This document shows positions 37,749 through 48,820 of a stretch of DNA of 64,000 nucleotides, piece by piece. Positions within the stretch are counted from its first letter, which is position 1, and each line of letters begins with the position of its first letter. The position numbers and the translations under genes are program-made. Source of the stretch: Kudoa neothunni (taxonomy: Eukaryota; Cnidaria); NCBI GenBank assembly GCA_964304625.1, contig OZ199840.1:3534001-3598000 (forward strand). The letters are read 5' to 3'. Under the pieces are notes generated by a model that saw only the letters and a list, made by a program, of their open reading frames with translations, ran no database searches and had not been told where the DNA came from.

Positions 37749-38940
37749 ATGCGCTTGCGTGGAATGACCTCGCTTTATCAACCTCTACCAAGGTAGTGTC
37801 TTGGTTGCCACATTCATTCAAATTTATTGAATTATAGTGATTCTGTTTTTCGTCGAGTTTTCAAGAAGTATTCAGTCAATTGTCAGAGCGAAAATATCGA
37901 TTTTAGTGAAATAATTGACTTTTCAAAACAAAATGACATCAAAAACAATTCCAATATATTCAGTGTAGTAGGAGAAAATAACGGCTTTGAATTTGAAGAC
38001 ATTGCGTATCAGGAAATTTTTCAAAATGTAAAAGATTGGAATATTTACGGGTTTAAAAATCGCCCCGGCTTGTTTGTCATTAGAGATAGTTTGAAACCCA
38101 TCTCACAATATTATTTTACAATGAGAGCGTTGACCCATTATTGTCAATCTCCGTATTGGAACAATTACAACAATCATGACTACACGGTTGATGTGGACCA
38201 CGTTAATACCCCCTTAAAGGGTAATATTTGGGATGTTGGAAGAATTAGGCATGAAAGCAATAACTACAATGCTGGCTTATTTGATCTTCAGTCAAAATAT
38301 TTGAAGTGGTCACAGGGGGGCTATTTGTTTCATCATGATACGCATTCGTACGATATGGAGCCACATGTCCCACTTTGTACCGAGTTGAAGCTCCTCGCAT
38401 GCTACATATCTTCGGTTTTGAATATCCCCAACTGTAACAAGTTTAAACCTGATTCAGTTCTTATCAACTACTATAATGGAAGTGGAGGGATGCTGCCAAA
38501 AAGAAAACCTACCATTTTACGACCACATACCGATACCTACGAACAAACTATGGATTACCCCATTGTGACATTGTCTACTGGATTGCCGGCTATATTTCTA
38601 GTTGGAGGTGACGACCCCAACGATTCATTACCACCTACAGGTAATAGTAGTAGTTTGGTTAGACAGATCGCTTATTGATGTAACTTTTGTAGGTGTTTGG
38701 TTGAATTCTGGAGATATTTGCATATTGTCTGGCCCTTCTCGAACAGCCTACCATGCCGTTCCTAGAATTACCTCAGATTCCTCTTCGGTTCCAAATATTG
38801 ATCAATCAGATACATGCTGCATTCCTTCATACTTTAGTGATGATGATAAGGATACATTTTTAAAATATTTTCAAGATATTAGATTATACATGCAACAATT
38901 TAGAATTAACTTTAGTGTAAGACAATTTCTCTCGCATTAA
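37749..38940 (+). CDS. ALKBH1: ALKBH1 (AlkB-type Fe(II)/2-oxoglutarate dioxygenase)
   Basis: ALKBH1 removes methyl groups from nucleic acids, including tRNA m1A and mitochondrial tRNA substrates. Three exons: 37749-37792, 37838-38640 and 38693-38940, with introns of 45 and 52 nt and a product of 364 residues (human 389). SDSVFRRVFKKY near the start aligns with the vertebrate EDAFRKLFRFY. The metal triad is present: H245 and D247 in LRPHTDTYE, and H303 in YHAVPRI. The 2-oxoglutarate-binding Arg lies in NFSVRQFL near the C-terminus. GLPAIFLVGG and VWLNSGDICILSG match the family core. A Gly/Lys/Arg/Pro-rich insert (GSGGMLPKRKPTI) separates INYY from the HxD motif. The vertebrate C-terminal tail after VRQ is almost absent. 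Start: the ATG at 37749 opens a short first exon whose splice phase fits. Confidence 0.93.
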
Positions 38941-41330
38941 AAGTTATTTATTGAAATTTTTCCTACTTTTTTTAATCAAACTGAGATCCATCCAATATAA
39001 TAACATTAGTCGGCTATTAAAATTAACTAATTTTTATACATCTTTACGCTACAATTAACCTGGCGTTTTATTGTAAATATATATAATGATGAAATATTTA
39101 GTCTTAGTAAAGCATTTTTATTCAAAAAAAAATAATTTGTGCTTAAAATTAAAGTACACCAGGTCTTTATCGTGGAAACACGGTAAGTAAATTGGAATTT
39201 ATTGTTCTTGCGTCGCGAAATATGAAGGTAGGTCTACCATTAAATTTAAGATCTCATAGAATCGACCTAAAGTTTTCCTTTTTTGAATTAAAATTTTTTA
39301 TTGGTTTTATAGGTGTACTTATTTTTAAAGAATAATTTTATTTTTCGGATGTTAAAATTACGTTTTTATCACTTTAAACATAAGGGAAAACGTAAAAATA
39401 TGTCCTACGATCTCAGTAAAACATGAGAGTTTATTCCTGATTTTGATACATTAGAACTCATACGACATGTTTAATTATCAGCAATTTTATAGATATAGTT
39501 TGTATCTTATCCACAGGTAGGTAGGTAAGGTAGCAGAAGCGAAAAAATCAAGTTTTATGACGCATAGTGTTAATATTGATTAATTTCAATACCAAGAGCA
39601 TTATATGTTTATTCCACAAAATTTAGTTTAACTTATACAGCAATTATAAAAAGAATCAATGAAGATTTTTAATTTAAACAGTTGATTTAACATATGTGAA
39701 TATTTGTTCTCATTTTATCTCACATCCTAGGAGGGCGGTTCATAAATTTGTCATTAAATCTTAAAAATCTAAAAAAAATCGTCGAATTAAATTGATTTTA
39801 AATATTTTTTTCTACTTTTAGGCACTGACTATTGTTATGGATGAATGTAATCCTAATAGATCCATCCCATTTAAAAATAATATACAAAGTTAATTTGTGT
39901 AATACTCTATAATTAATTATTTCTGACCAGCGGCTTCACTTCTAAAAACCGAACCAATTAAATATAGCTAGGAGGCGCCGTTTTCGACGTTTATTTTGAT
40001 TGGCTTAAAATAAACGTATTAGAAGCATCCATAAACTAAAAATTTAAAAAAAAATTCATCTTGTCAAATGACGATAGCGGCGGAAGTATGTCTAGAACAA
40101 TAACAGAAACCAATTTTTTCCCGCATTTTTCCACTTTTCCTACCTCTACAAAAATAATTGGTAAGGAAATGCATTTTTCTAACGAAGTATGTTAGTTTGA
40201 CTTTATTTGCGAGTCAATTCTATTATATGGTAGAGATAATTTTATAATATTTACTACAGGCAAATTCATTTTTCACCTTCTCTAGGTCGATCCATTCAAC
40301 AAGAAAACTATCAATTTCTCTCTTGTTGGTTATTATTCATTTCAACTTTCTCGGAGGATTTTGAACATTTCCCGTGAATAGACTTTGAAACTTTTTTAAA
40401 AAGTCGACAACTAAAATCGATTTTAATCGAAATTAGTGACTCCCAATTATAACAGATTCTAAAAATTAATCATTTATATCGCCTACAAAGAGGAGATGCT
40501 AAGTTTTAAATTATTAGTGGTCTTGCACTTTTCGATTCGAATCTTTCGACGTTTATTTTAAGCACAGTTATCGCTACGGACCCATATAATACACAACTGC
40601 AGGGTGTCTATCGCTACATGGAGGAATCACTCCAAAACTAAAAATTAATTAAAAGCGAATCCTAATGTCTTTCTTATCCTAACAGTTTTTTAAATGGAGC
40701 ACACTTCCTAGTTAAATTCCGCGCGAAATTTCCTCATTCGTACTTGACAGAATTTCAAAGCAAAGCATAACTTTGTATGCAAAGGTAAGCGATTTTGAAG
40801 TTCAAGAAAATAATAGAAATATTACTTTTGCAAGGATGTGAGTGATATTTTTAATGGTAAAGAATTTTACTTTCGAATAATTACTGATTATTGATAGTAT
40901 AGGTCGACCAATCTATAATATCTTAATTTGAACAAACGTTGCGGTTAAATAGAATTTCGTAATAATTCATATAAAATGGTTTTTTTATGAAAAAAACACT
41001 ATAATAATGATTTTAAAAAGCATAAACAATCGTTAGTAAGCGCGAAGATATGCGACGAAAAACCTTTGATCTCATTCTATTTTTTGACCTTATTCTATTT
41101 TTCTGGAAAAATGTCGAAAATTCAACGTTATAAATGTTCGACGATTTAAGCCGACGAATCTAACAAATATAAACGTCGATTTTTGCAAGGTCTAATTATA
41201 AGGTTCGCAGGCGTATCCAACAATTTTTTAACAAATTTAGGGCAAACACACTGGGTTGTAAAAAATGAACCGAAAGTACAGCAGACAATATGACAAAACA
41301 ATTAAATTCGATTTAAATCTATGGCAATGT
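38941..41330. other. Intergenic stretch between ALKBH1 and PGD 3' ends
   Basis: The two flanking genes converge here, so no promoter is required. It contains an 11-bp perfect hairpin, ACGTTTATTTT...AAAATAAACGT (about 39988-40018), an AATTATTTCTGACC motif near 39909 shared with 23.58 kb in reverse orientation, and copy B of a dispersed repeat (listed separately). No gene recognised. Confidence 0.45.
40718..41196 (+). repeat. Dispersed repeat, copy B
   Basis: Collinear with 17325-17735 in the same orientation (shared blocks listed there), about 23 kb away. It lies just downstream (3') of the PGD gene. Divergence is substantial, so it is an old copy. Confidence 0.6.
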
Positions 41331-43625
41331 TTATCTTTTGTAGGTTGATGCGGACACATTACCGCCATGGCCAGTCCAATTAGTGTGTATATGCACTCCA
41401 GGATTGTCAAGAGTTTCATAGGTGTGGGCGCCAAAATAATCACGTTGGGCCTGAATTAGATTAGCCGGTAGATAGCTTGTTCTACAGAATTTGAATATGC
41501 AGTTAAAATTCCAAACAAACATATAAACTACCTGTATCCGTCGTAGAAACTTAAAGCCGAACTAAAAGCTGGAACACTTATTCCATTAACCACAGCTGTA
41601 GCTACAACTCTTCGCCATGCAATCTAACATTAATAGATTTATCCAACCTAGTCAAATTACAGATTTAATAATCTACACCTACTTGACACTTGTCTAACGC
41701 ATCTCTGAAGAAATTATCAAACATAAGATTCATCAATTTTGGATTTTTATTGTACGCATCATGGATATCGTTTAAAAATCGGCTTCTAATGATACATCCA
41801 CCCCTCCACGTCAAAGCTATTTCTCCGAAATTAAGGTTCCAGTTGAATTTCTCGGATGCCTCTTTCATGAGCATAAAACCTTGGGCGTAAGACACAATTT
41901 TTGACGCGTAAAGAGCCTAAAATAATGACCATCAAAGTTAATACCACAATTGTCATGATTTAAATTGGTGAAGAGGGAATTATTACGACAAACAAAATCA
42001 ATTGACGTATATTATTTATTGTTGTCAATAAATTAAACTATAAAAGCGGTCGACATGGAAAATAATTTCCCTCCCCCAAATCCAATTTAATTCTAATAAG
42101 CATTGTGAGACTACAATAATGAAAATTGTTATTTTATTTTTCGCACAGGCCCAAATGATAATAATAATAATAATAATTATTATTATTATTATATTAATAA
42201 TTATAATATGATTAAGTATATCGTAACAATAACAGCTGTCTGCGGTGCTTACTTTTCGAATGTCATCGATAAATGTGCTCGAATCTTTGGACGGCTGCTT
42301 AGTGAGGCAGTTTTCAGAATCGATTTTCAGGGGTAATGTTTGATTAGCGATTAATCTTTCGTTTTTCAATGAAGACAAACAACGGGAAAATACCGCATCG
42401 GCAATCAACGTAACGGGTGAGCCGAACTCTAGACTACTCATTACAGTCCATTTACCGGTTCCTTTCTTTAATAAATTAATAATAATAGTAGTAGTAGTAG
42501 TAGAATTTTTGCACATCCACTCAACAACAATCATACCTGCCCAGCACTATCCATTATTTTTTCAACCAAACAACCTCCATCAGTGTCCTTATATTTGAGG
42601 ATGTTTGCTGTTATCTCAATAAGATAGGAATTTAGTTCGGATTTGTCCCATTGTTCAAATATAGCACTCATCTCATCGCAACTCGTTTTCAAATAGCTTT
42701 TCATGATAAAATACGCCTCAGATATAAGCTAGAAGAATATTTGGTTATACCTGACGAGATGATCAACTAAAAATAACGTACCTGCATATCACCGTATTCT
42801 ATACCATTATGGATCATTTTAACGTAATGCCCAGCTCCATCAGGACCAATCCAATTACAACAAGGTGTGCCGTTTGCTCGTGCGGCGATACTTTGAAATA
42901 TGTCTTTGATGTAAGGCCTGTGATTACACATCGAAACATATGATAAATTGGAGTGATTTAACTGAAATTTACCATGCCTCAAATGCACCACCCGGCATAA
43001 GTGAAGGTCCATACCGTGCACCCTCTTCTCCTCCACTCACACCACAACCGACAAAATAAATTCCTTTTTCTTTCAACTGATAGAAACGTCTCTACATATA
43101 GTAATAATAATAAGGTTGAATCTTAAAAATATTATCTATACTCGTGTATCGTGAAAATCACTATTTCCACCGTCGATAATAATATCACCCGCAGTCAACA
43201 ATGGACACTATAGAATTGGTTGTTAGCAAAGGTAAGAAAATTCTTATCCACTAGCTTGCCAATAAAATCGTCCACCGGTTGGCCCGCCATCACAAGCAAA
43301 ATTATTTTCGCGGGCTTCTTCAATTTGGAAACCATATCCTCAAAACTCACGGATCCAATAACGTTGGTACCTTTGGCTTCGTTTTGAAGAAATGTTTCCA
43401 CTTTACTCACCGTTCTATTGAAAACACAGACCTATAATTAATGTGTCGATGAGCGATTCGAGTCAACGAACACAACACCAAAATCCATTGATCTTACCTT
43501 GTATCCATGATCATTTATATTGAGCACAATATTTTGGCCCATTACTGCTAAACCCACGAGAGCTACATCCGCTTTACTACAAGAAATTTAATTTCCACGG
43601 ATATACTATGTTTACCTATCCCCCA
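41331..43625 (-). CDS. PGD: 6-phosphogluconate dehydrogenase, decarboxylating
   Basis: Third enzyme of the oxidative pentose phosphate pathway: converts 6-phosphogluconate and NADP+ to ribulose-5-phosphate, CO2 and NADPH in the cytosol. The start exon is only 10 nt (43616-43625, ATG GGG ATA G), joined by a 44-nt intron to give [17 protein letters not shown], matching the vertebrate [17 protein letters not shown]. Visible motifs in order: the NADP-binding [51 protein letters not shown]; the catalytic Lys in [51 protein letters not shown]; and a C-terminus [18 protein letters not shown] like the human [17 protein letters not shown]. About ten exons; introns are mostly 40-60 nt, one longer with TTA/AAT microsatellites near 42155-42200 and another with an ACT repeat near 42490. 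All catalytic residues that can be checked are present. Confidence 0.95.
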
Positions 43626-44525
43626 TTTCTAATAATTATCGCCTTATTTCGTATTTAATCGGACGCATTTATTTTTTAGTTGTGCTTCTGGGGATTTTCT
43701 CTTGGCATATTGTTAAAATAGATTAATACATTCCAAATTCTCATCATATTAGATCTAGAAATACTTTCGGAGATTTGTAGATAGTTTTCACTGAGTGAAT
43801 CGAAGGTAGAAAGGCAGTCAACTTGTCATAACTGGCTAACAATCTAGTTTGGCGTTAATGAAAAAATGCAAAAATATATTTATTATTTGAAAATGCTTAA
43901 AGTGTATAACAAATAAAAAAATATTTTTTAATTTATCTTCTTGAGAAAATTGGTATTATTTAAAGTGGCTTAATTTTTGTCGAAATAAATGATGATCATG
44001 GTAATATTAATATACAGGTTTTGTTGAATATTGAAATGTGAATTGGAAAAGAATGTCTAATACATTGGCATAGTGAAAACTTATCTGGTTTAACGTGTTT
44101 TTATGTGTACAACAATGTGGATGGGTGATAATTTTCGCCTCACGCTCGATTTGTTAACCCTCGACGGATCGCCTGAAAATCACACATGGGACCATACAAT
44201 TTTTTTGTATTATTTTATTGATTTCTCTAAAAATAATGTATCAGTAACTAATATACATTTATATATTCTATTAATTGGTGAAATATTTAAATTAATGAAC
44301 AAATCTAATATATCCATTGGATCATCATTACGCATATTTCACGTGTAATCGACATTTTAGATGTATAAATAGTAAAATTTCTAATACATTTTGATGTAAA
44401 GATATTATAAAACGTGATTATATAACATCTGGATGTGTTTTTGGGATGAAAATAATGACAATTTTAGAACGGATACTAAGGCACAGTATCAGGAAAATCT
44501 CATAATCTCCCTCTTGTAAATTAGA
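43626..44525. other. PGD upstream region, no gene seen
   Basis: AT-rich; presumptive PGD promoter immediately adjacent. The open frame at 44103-44348 has no recognisable motif. Confidence 0.45.
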
Positions 44526-44529
44526 TTAA

Positions 44530-44741
44530 CCCTCTAACGCTGTGTTTCCCAATCTTTTTTGTATCGCGCACCACTTTTTCTAGAAAAAAGTTCCTTTCCT
44601 CACCTTTCTCAAAATTTTTCACGACCCACCGGCGGAGCGTAAGCCCCGGGTCCGGGTTGGGAAACATTTCCCTAACGATCTCAAAAACGGTAACCCTGTA
44701 ACACTTTGGGGGTAAAATTTATTCCCCAAATCGTTAGAGGG
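44530..44741. mobile_element. TTAA-type (piggyBac-like) MITE interrupted by a hAT MITE
   Basis: The ends are perfect 10-bp inverted repeats, CCCTCTAACG (44530-44539) and CGTTAGAGGG (44732-44741), flanked by TTAA on both sides (44526-44529 and 44742-44745). The outer element would be only about 70 bp without its insert and carries the same GGGGTAAA...TTCCCC hairpin as the copies at 23443 and 53316. Confidence 0.85.
44540..44669. mobile_element. hAT-type MITE nested in a TTAA-type MITE
   Basis: The ends CTGTGTTTCCCAATC and GGTTGGGAAACATTT are imperfect inverted repeats typical of hAT non-autonomous elements. An 8-bp target duplication, CTCTAACG (44532-44539) and CCCTAACG (44670-44677, one mismatch), shows that insertion was into the end of the outer element, so it is the younger event. 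The interior is GC-richer than its surroundings (CCACCGGCGGAGCG near 44629). Confidence 0.75.
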
Positions 44742-44919
44742 TTAACTCCGCGTCAAAATTAATCATATCATTACGTTCTTTAATGCACTAAAATATAAAA
44801 TTATGAAGAAAATTAAAGTATTGTGACATTTATTCTTAGACTTTAAATAACTCGCACGGTGAACGATATTACAAATTGACAACGGATTGTCGTGCGATAT
44901 CTACAAATATACTGTACAA

Positions 44920-45392
44920 CAGGAGTCGGTCATCTTTTGGAGTGGCGGGCCGTATTCACATTAATTTACCAAAAGTTAAATTATTCTTAATTCAAATGTT
45001 GAACTTAAATATACACATAAGAATTTATAAAAGTACGCCAAATCAAAAGTATTATATTCTAATAATTCGCAAATGAAGTGTAATCAACTCGTGCCTAACT
45101 TGTAATTGGACGATGTCAAACTACATTAGATGTACATATATGCCTTTTTAAAAATATTATACACATTTGTAGAAATAATTTTAACGTTATTTTAGAAGTC
45201 ATATTTATCCCAGTTTTCTGATTTAATGAAGATGAATTTTAGCTGGCTAAAATGTTTATATCAATGACATATTAACAATCAAAAAAATGTTCTAGATAAA
45301 AACATAAAAATTATTAAGGAAAATTTGTATGCCAGTCAATGCATGGCGAGCCGGATAGAAATAACTGACGGGCCATAGGTTTCCGACCCCTG
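44920..45392. mobile_element. hAT-type MITE (473 bp)
   Basis: Left end CAGGAGTCGGTCATCTTTT and right end, reverse complemented, CAGGGGTCGGAAACCTAT: the CAGGGGTCGG(C/A)AACC ends common in hAT elements, followed inside by the usual GCGGGCCG motif near both ends. Target duplication CTGTACAA (44912-44919) and CTGTACAG (45393-45400), one mismatch. No transposase frame. Confidence 0.85.
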
Positions 45393-45400
45393 CTGTACAG

Positions 45401-46437
45401 TGTGAACGATACTATATATAATATGAATTGTCTATTAATATTATAACTAATAAATAATTAATACTTCAGTATCTTTAAAACGATCCCTTTACAATATGGA
45501 CGACCATCGATAATTTAACCTGATATTATCCGTTTTCTCTTAATCTATTAACTTTAGAATAGTTAATTTATTTTAACACACTTTATATGATTAACTGAAG
45601 TATTAAATTATAACAATTAATAGTTCAGATGAATCAAAAAATGTTGGTATAAAACAATAAATATCTTAAATAATATTAATAAAAATATCGTTTTAATTTT
45701 AAATATAGTTGATGTTGAATTAATATAAATGTAAAAAAATTAAAGTATATAGAATGATAATCGCAAAAATGGGCGTCGTGAGTTTCGCATGGACCTCATC
45801 CCGTCATAGGAGGGTCAAATGATTTCCAGACAATTCATTTTTCATTGGAAACTATAAATATCGCGATGCAACAATATCGATAATTCTTGCATTCTATATT
45901 GCTGTAGAGAAATGTTAGTTAAATTTTGGATGCAATCTAATATTGTATTTATGTTACTCCCTCGTAGAGAAAAAATAATTTTTTGCGATAAAACTAGCCT
46001 TTCTTATCATTATTCCGAATTGTCAAACTCTCTTTATTATCATTCAGAATTGTATGTGCTAAATATTGACCATTCCTTTTCATCTTCAACTCAAAAATGC
46101 ATCCTTCGTTGTCTGAATTTTTCCAGTAAACAAATATAGTGGTGTTTTTAAAATATAACCCACATAATATTTTCCTCTGGTAACTGCACTCTCCTGCATC
46201 TTTTCAAATCTGTTAGTGATTTATGTTTAATTCTCTTGTTATTTTGAGATGACAATACTTATTAATTTTTTAAGTTTAAATTTGTGGCTTGAAAACTATC
46301 TGTAAGTGTTTGTGTATTTTTCCGCAGATAAAATTTCTTATCTGTATATTTATTCCCTAACACAAGATAATTTTTCAAGAAGAAAGTCTAGAAATTTCAA
46401 GATTCGCTCTATTTTTATGGGAACTTGATTTTGCTTG
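45401..46437. other. Non-coding stretch left of piggyBac
   Basis: AT-rich. The open frame at 45912-46139 is featureless. No repeat ends or RNA genes recognised. Confidence 0.45.
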
Positions 46438-46455
46438 TTAACCCTTTCGACCCGA

Positions 46456-46475
46456 ATGATGCCATATGGCATCAT
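46456..46475. repeat. Subterminal palindrome, copy 1
   Basis: ATGATGCCATATGGCATCAT, a perfect 20-bp palindrome immediately inside the left inverted repeat and overlapping its last base. It is a likely transposase-binding site by position; the role is inferred. Confidence 0.9.
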
Positions 46476-46767
46476 CAGATTGATGTCGGAATATCTATTC
46501 CATTTTTGTATGTATAGTTTAAATCTATCGCTGCATAAAAATATAACACATGCTTTATTAAATAAATTTTAGAATTTAGAATTTTATGTCGTTTATTCAT
46601 TACAAAATAGGAAACAAATAGCGTGAACGGCGTTAACAAATAATAGATTATTGTATCGATATTTACGAAAATAGCGAATTTATATTTTTTATTAAGCAAA
46701 TAAATTTTAAAAATTAGATCGAATTTTAAAAATAATGATGTATAGCGGGTCCGGGAGATGAAACAAC

Positions 46768-46793
46768 GAATGATGCCATATGGCATCATTCGG
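46768..46793. repeat. Subterminal palindrome, copy 2
   Basis: The same 20-bp core at 46770-46789, here extended to a perfect 26-bp palindrome by flanking CGA/TCG bases. It lies about 30 bp upstream of the transposase start codon at 46824, so it could also affect transcription. Confidence 0.9.
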
Positions 46794-46823
46794 AGCGCAT
46801 ACGATATTGGGTGAAGATTCGGG

Positions 46824-48547
46824 ATGGATGCCAATTTTGTCGTGAAAAAAACAAAATCAGGTAGAGTAGTAAAACAATTGGTGCTGCTTCCAGACCCTGA
46901 CAAGTCTGATGCCGAAAATCAATCTGATAATGATGAAAACAATATTTCTTCAAGTGACTGCTCCTTGTCTGAAAACGAAAGTGACTCAGAAGAGATCGTC
47001 TCAGAGACAGGATGGATTTTTAATGAGTTCATCGAAATGCCACAATTAAATGAATCTGAATTATCGTTTAAAGATATTGACAATACCATTATGGATTCAT
47101 ATTCTTATTTTAATCGGTTCTTTACTGATGAGCTATTTGAGTTGACAACTAATGAAACAAATAAATATTCTTCTGTTTTAAATTCAACATTTAAAACAAC
47201 GGTTTAAGAAATTCGTTTGCTCATCGGGATTTTCATACGTATGCCAATTGTAAAAATGCCAAGGTACAAAAATTATTGGTCGAAAAAGCTGAGCTACAAT
47301 ACTATAGCTGAGCGAATGACCAGAGATAGGTTCGGGCTACTACTACGGTATCTTCATTTTTGCGATAACAACATCACCGGACCATTCTGGATACGACCGA
47401 TTTTATAAAATAAAGCCTGTCCTTAATATAATAAGACGAGCATGTTTGGAAGTCGGACCTGAGTACAACCAGTCGATTGACGAACAGATGATCCCATTCA
47501 AAGGTAAATCAAATTTAAAACGTTACCTTCCATCAAAACCTACAAAATGGGGTTTCAAAGTTTACACAAGAAACGGCGCAATTGGAATAATCCATGATTT
47601 CTTTTTTGATGGTGAGCCTGCAATTATTCCCCAAACAAGTACTGGGAGAAAATCATCCGATATTGTTTATGAAGCTCTGCGAGACTCTACCCGACAAAAC
47701 ATATCATATATATTACGATGATTATTTCTCAAGTTTTAGTCTACATGACAAATTGTTAACACGCGGTTATTTCTCAACCTCCACCATCAGAAAAAATCGC
47801 ATGGATAAATGCCCCTTCAAGGATGACAAACATATGAAAAAGTTAGAGCGAGGAAGTTTCGAGTTTGGAATCTACCATTTGAATGGGACCAAAATTAACG
47901 TTTTAAGGTGGCTTGATGGGTCTATTGTTAACATATCGTCAAGCTATTACTCTGCGTTTCCTCTCTCATCTATACCTAGATTCGACAAGAAAGCAAAGAA
48001 TATGATAACGATAACCTACCCCAACATGGTCAAAATGTACAACAAACACATGGGTGGTGTTGATTTATTTGACATGCTAATGGCCTTGTATCGTTCGGAC
48101 TACAAATCATGCAAATGGTATAACCGAATATTTTTTTTGGTGTTTAAATCTGTGCCTTCTAAATGGATGGCTTCTCTACCGAAGGCAATGTAATTTGCTT
48201 AGTGTAAAAACCAAACAAATGATGGATATGCAAGAGTTTTGCATCGAAGTAAGCGAAGACTTGATTTTTTTGGTCAAAATGTCAGCTTAATCCCAAGGAG
48301 AGGTCGACCGTCTGCTTCAACTAAGATTTTAAGTACTCCAATCGTAGTCGCTAGAAGGTATAAAACTAGTGAGAGTGGAATAACCTCTAACGCTCGTTTT
48401 GTTGGATATTTTCATTTTCCAAACATGGATCAAACCAAAAAAAGGTGCAAATTATGTGGCATGTATTGCAGAACCTTTTGCATTAAATGTAACTTGCATC
48501 TATGTCTCAATAGTGGCAGAAATTGTTTTTTTTTCATATCATACTAA
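46824..48547 (+). pseudogene. piggyBac transposase, broken
   Basis: Starts MDANFVVKKTKSGRVVKQL with an acidic Ser/Glu/Asp-rich N-terminus, as in the family. All three catalytic Asp regions are present: QSIDEQMIPFKGK (about 47470-47500), YYDDYFSSFSLHDK (about 47715-47750) and HMGGVDLFDML (about 48048-48080). The C-terminal Cys-rich zinc-binding region follows (RCKLCGMYCRTFCIKCNLH and SGRNCFFF, 48440-48535). Breaks: an in-frame stop at 47205-47207 just before EIRLLIGIF; frame changes near 47390, near 47690 and near 48150; and another between about 48240 and 48290. No introns with consensus ends explain them. A typical family member is about 550-600 residues, and this one would be of that size. 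It is not expected to make active transposase. Confidence 0.9.
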
Positions 48548-48666
48548 ATAAATATTCATTCTTTAATATATAAATTTTAAGTTATTTTGATAAAATCAGT
48601 GTTTTTTATATTCGCTTAATATAAACGCATGCGTAATGGCAACTATCTTACAATTTGAGTCGCCGA

Positions 48667-48686
48667 ATGATGCCATATGGCATCAT
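48667..48686. repeat. Subterminal palindrome, copy 3
   Basis: The same ATGATGCCATATGGCATCAT palindrome 130 bp inside the right end. With copies 1 and 2 it makes an asymmetric arrangement: two near the left end, one near the right. Confidence 0.9.
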
Positions 48687-48820
48687 GCAGTTATTTGATT
48701 ATTTATAATACCTTTTAAATCAAAGATCGTGCATTCCATTTTAATGTTGTATCTAGAAATGATATATAATGGTAAATATTTTTTCTCAATTTTTATTTTT
48801 TTTCGGGTCGAAAGGGTTAA

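Larger units (their letters stand above)
46442..48816 (+). mobile_element. piggyBac transposon, ends intact, transposase broken
   Basis: 2,375 bp with perfect 15-bp terminal inverted repeats, CCCTTTCGACCCGAA at 46442-46456 and its reverse complement at 48802-48816. It is flanked by TTAA duplications (46438-46441 and 48817-48820), the piggyBac hallmark. Inside are three copies of a 20-bp perfect palindrome (listed separately) and one transposase gene on the plus strand. The matching ends and target sites suggest a fairly recent arrival, while the gene has about four or five breaks. Confidence 0.96.

Noticed and set aside
42025-42534. 169-codon minus-strand frame with poly-Ile and poly-Thr as a separate gene
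   Set aside because: It is a PGD exon ([16 protein letters not shown]...) read through two microsatellite-bearing introns; the Ile and Thr runs are intronic repeats.
46475-46903. 142-codon minus-strand open frame across the left part of piggyBac
   Set aside because: It runs antisense over the terminal repeat, palindromes and transposase start, lacks motifs, and is explained by AT-rich composition.
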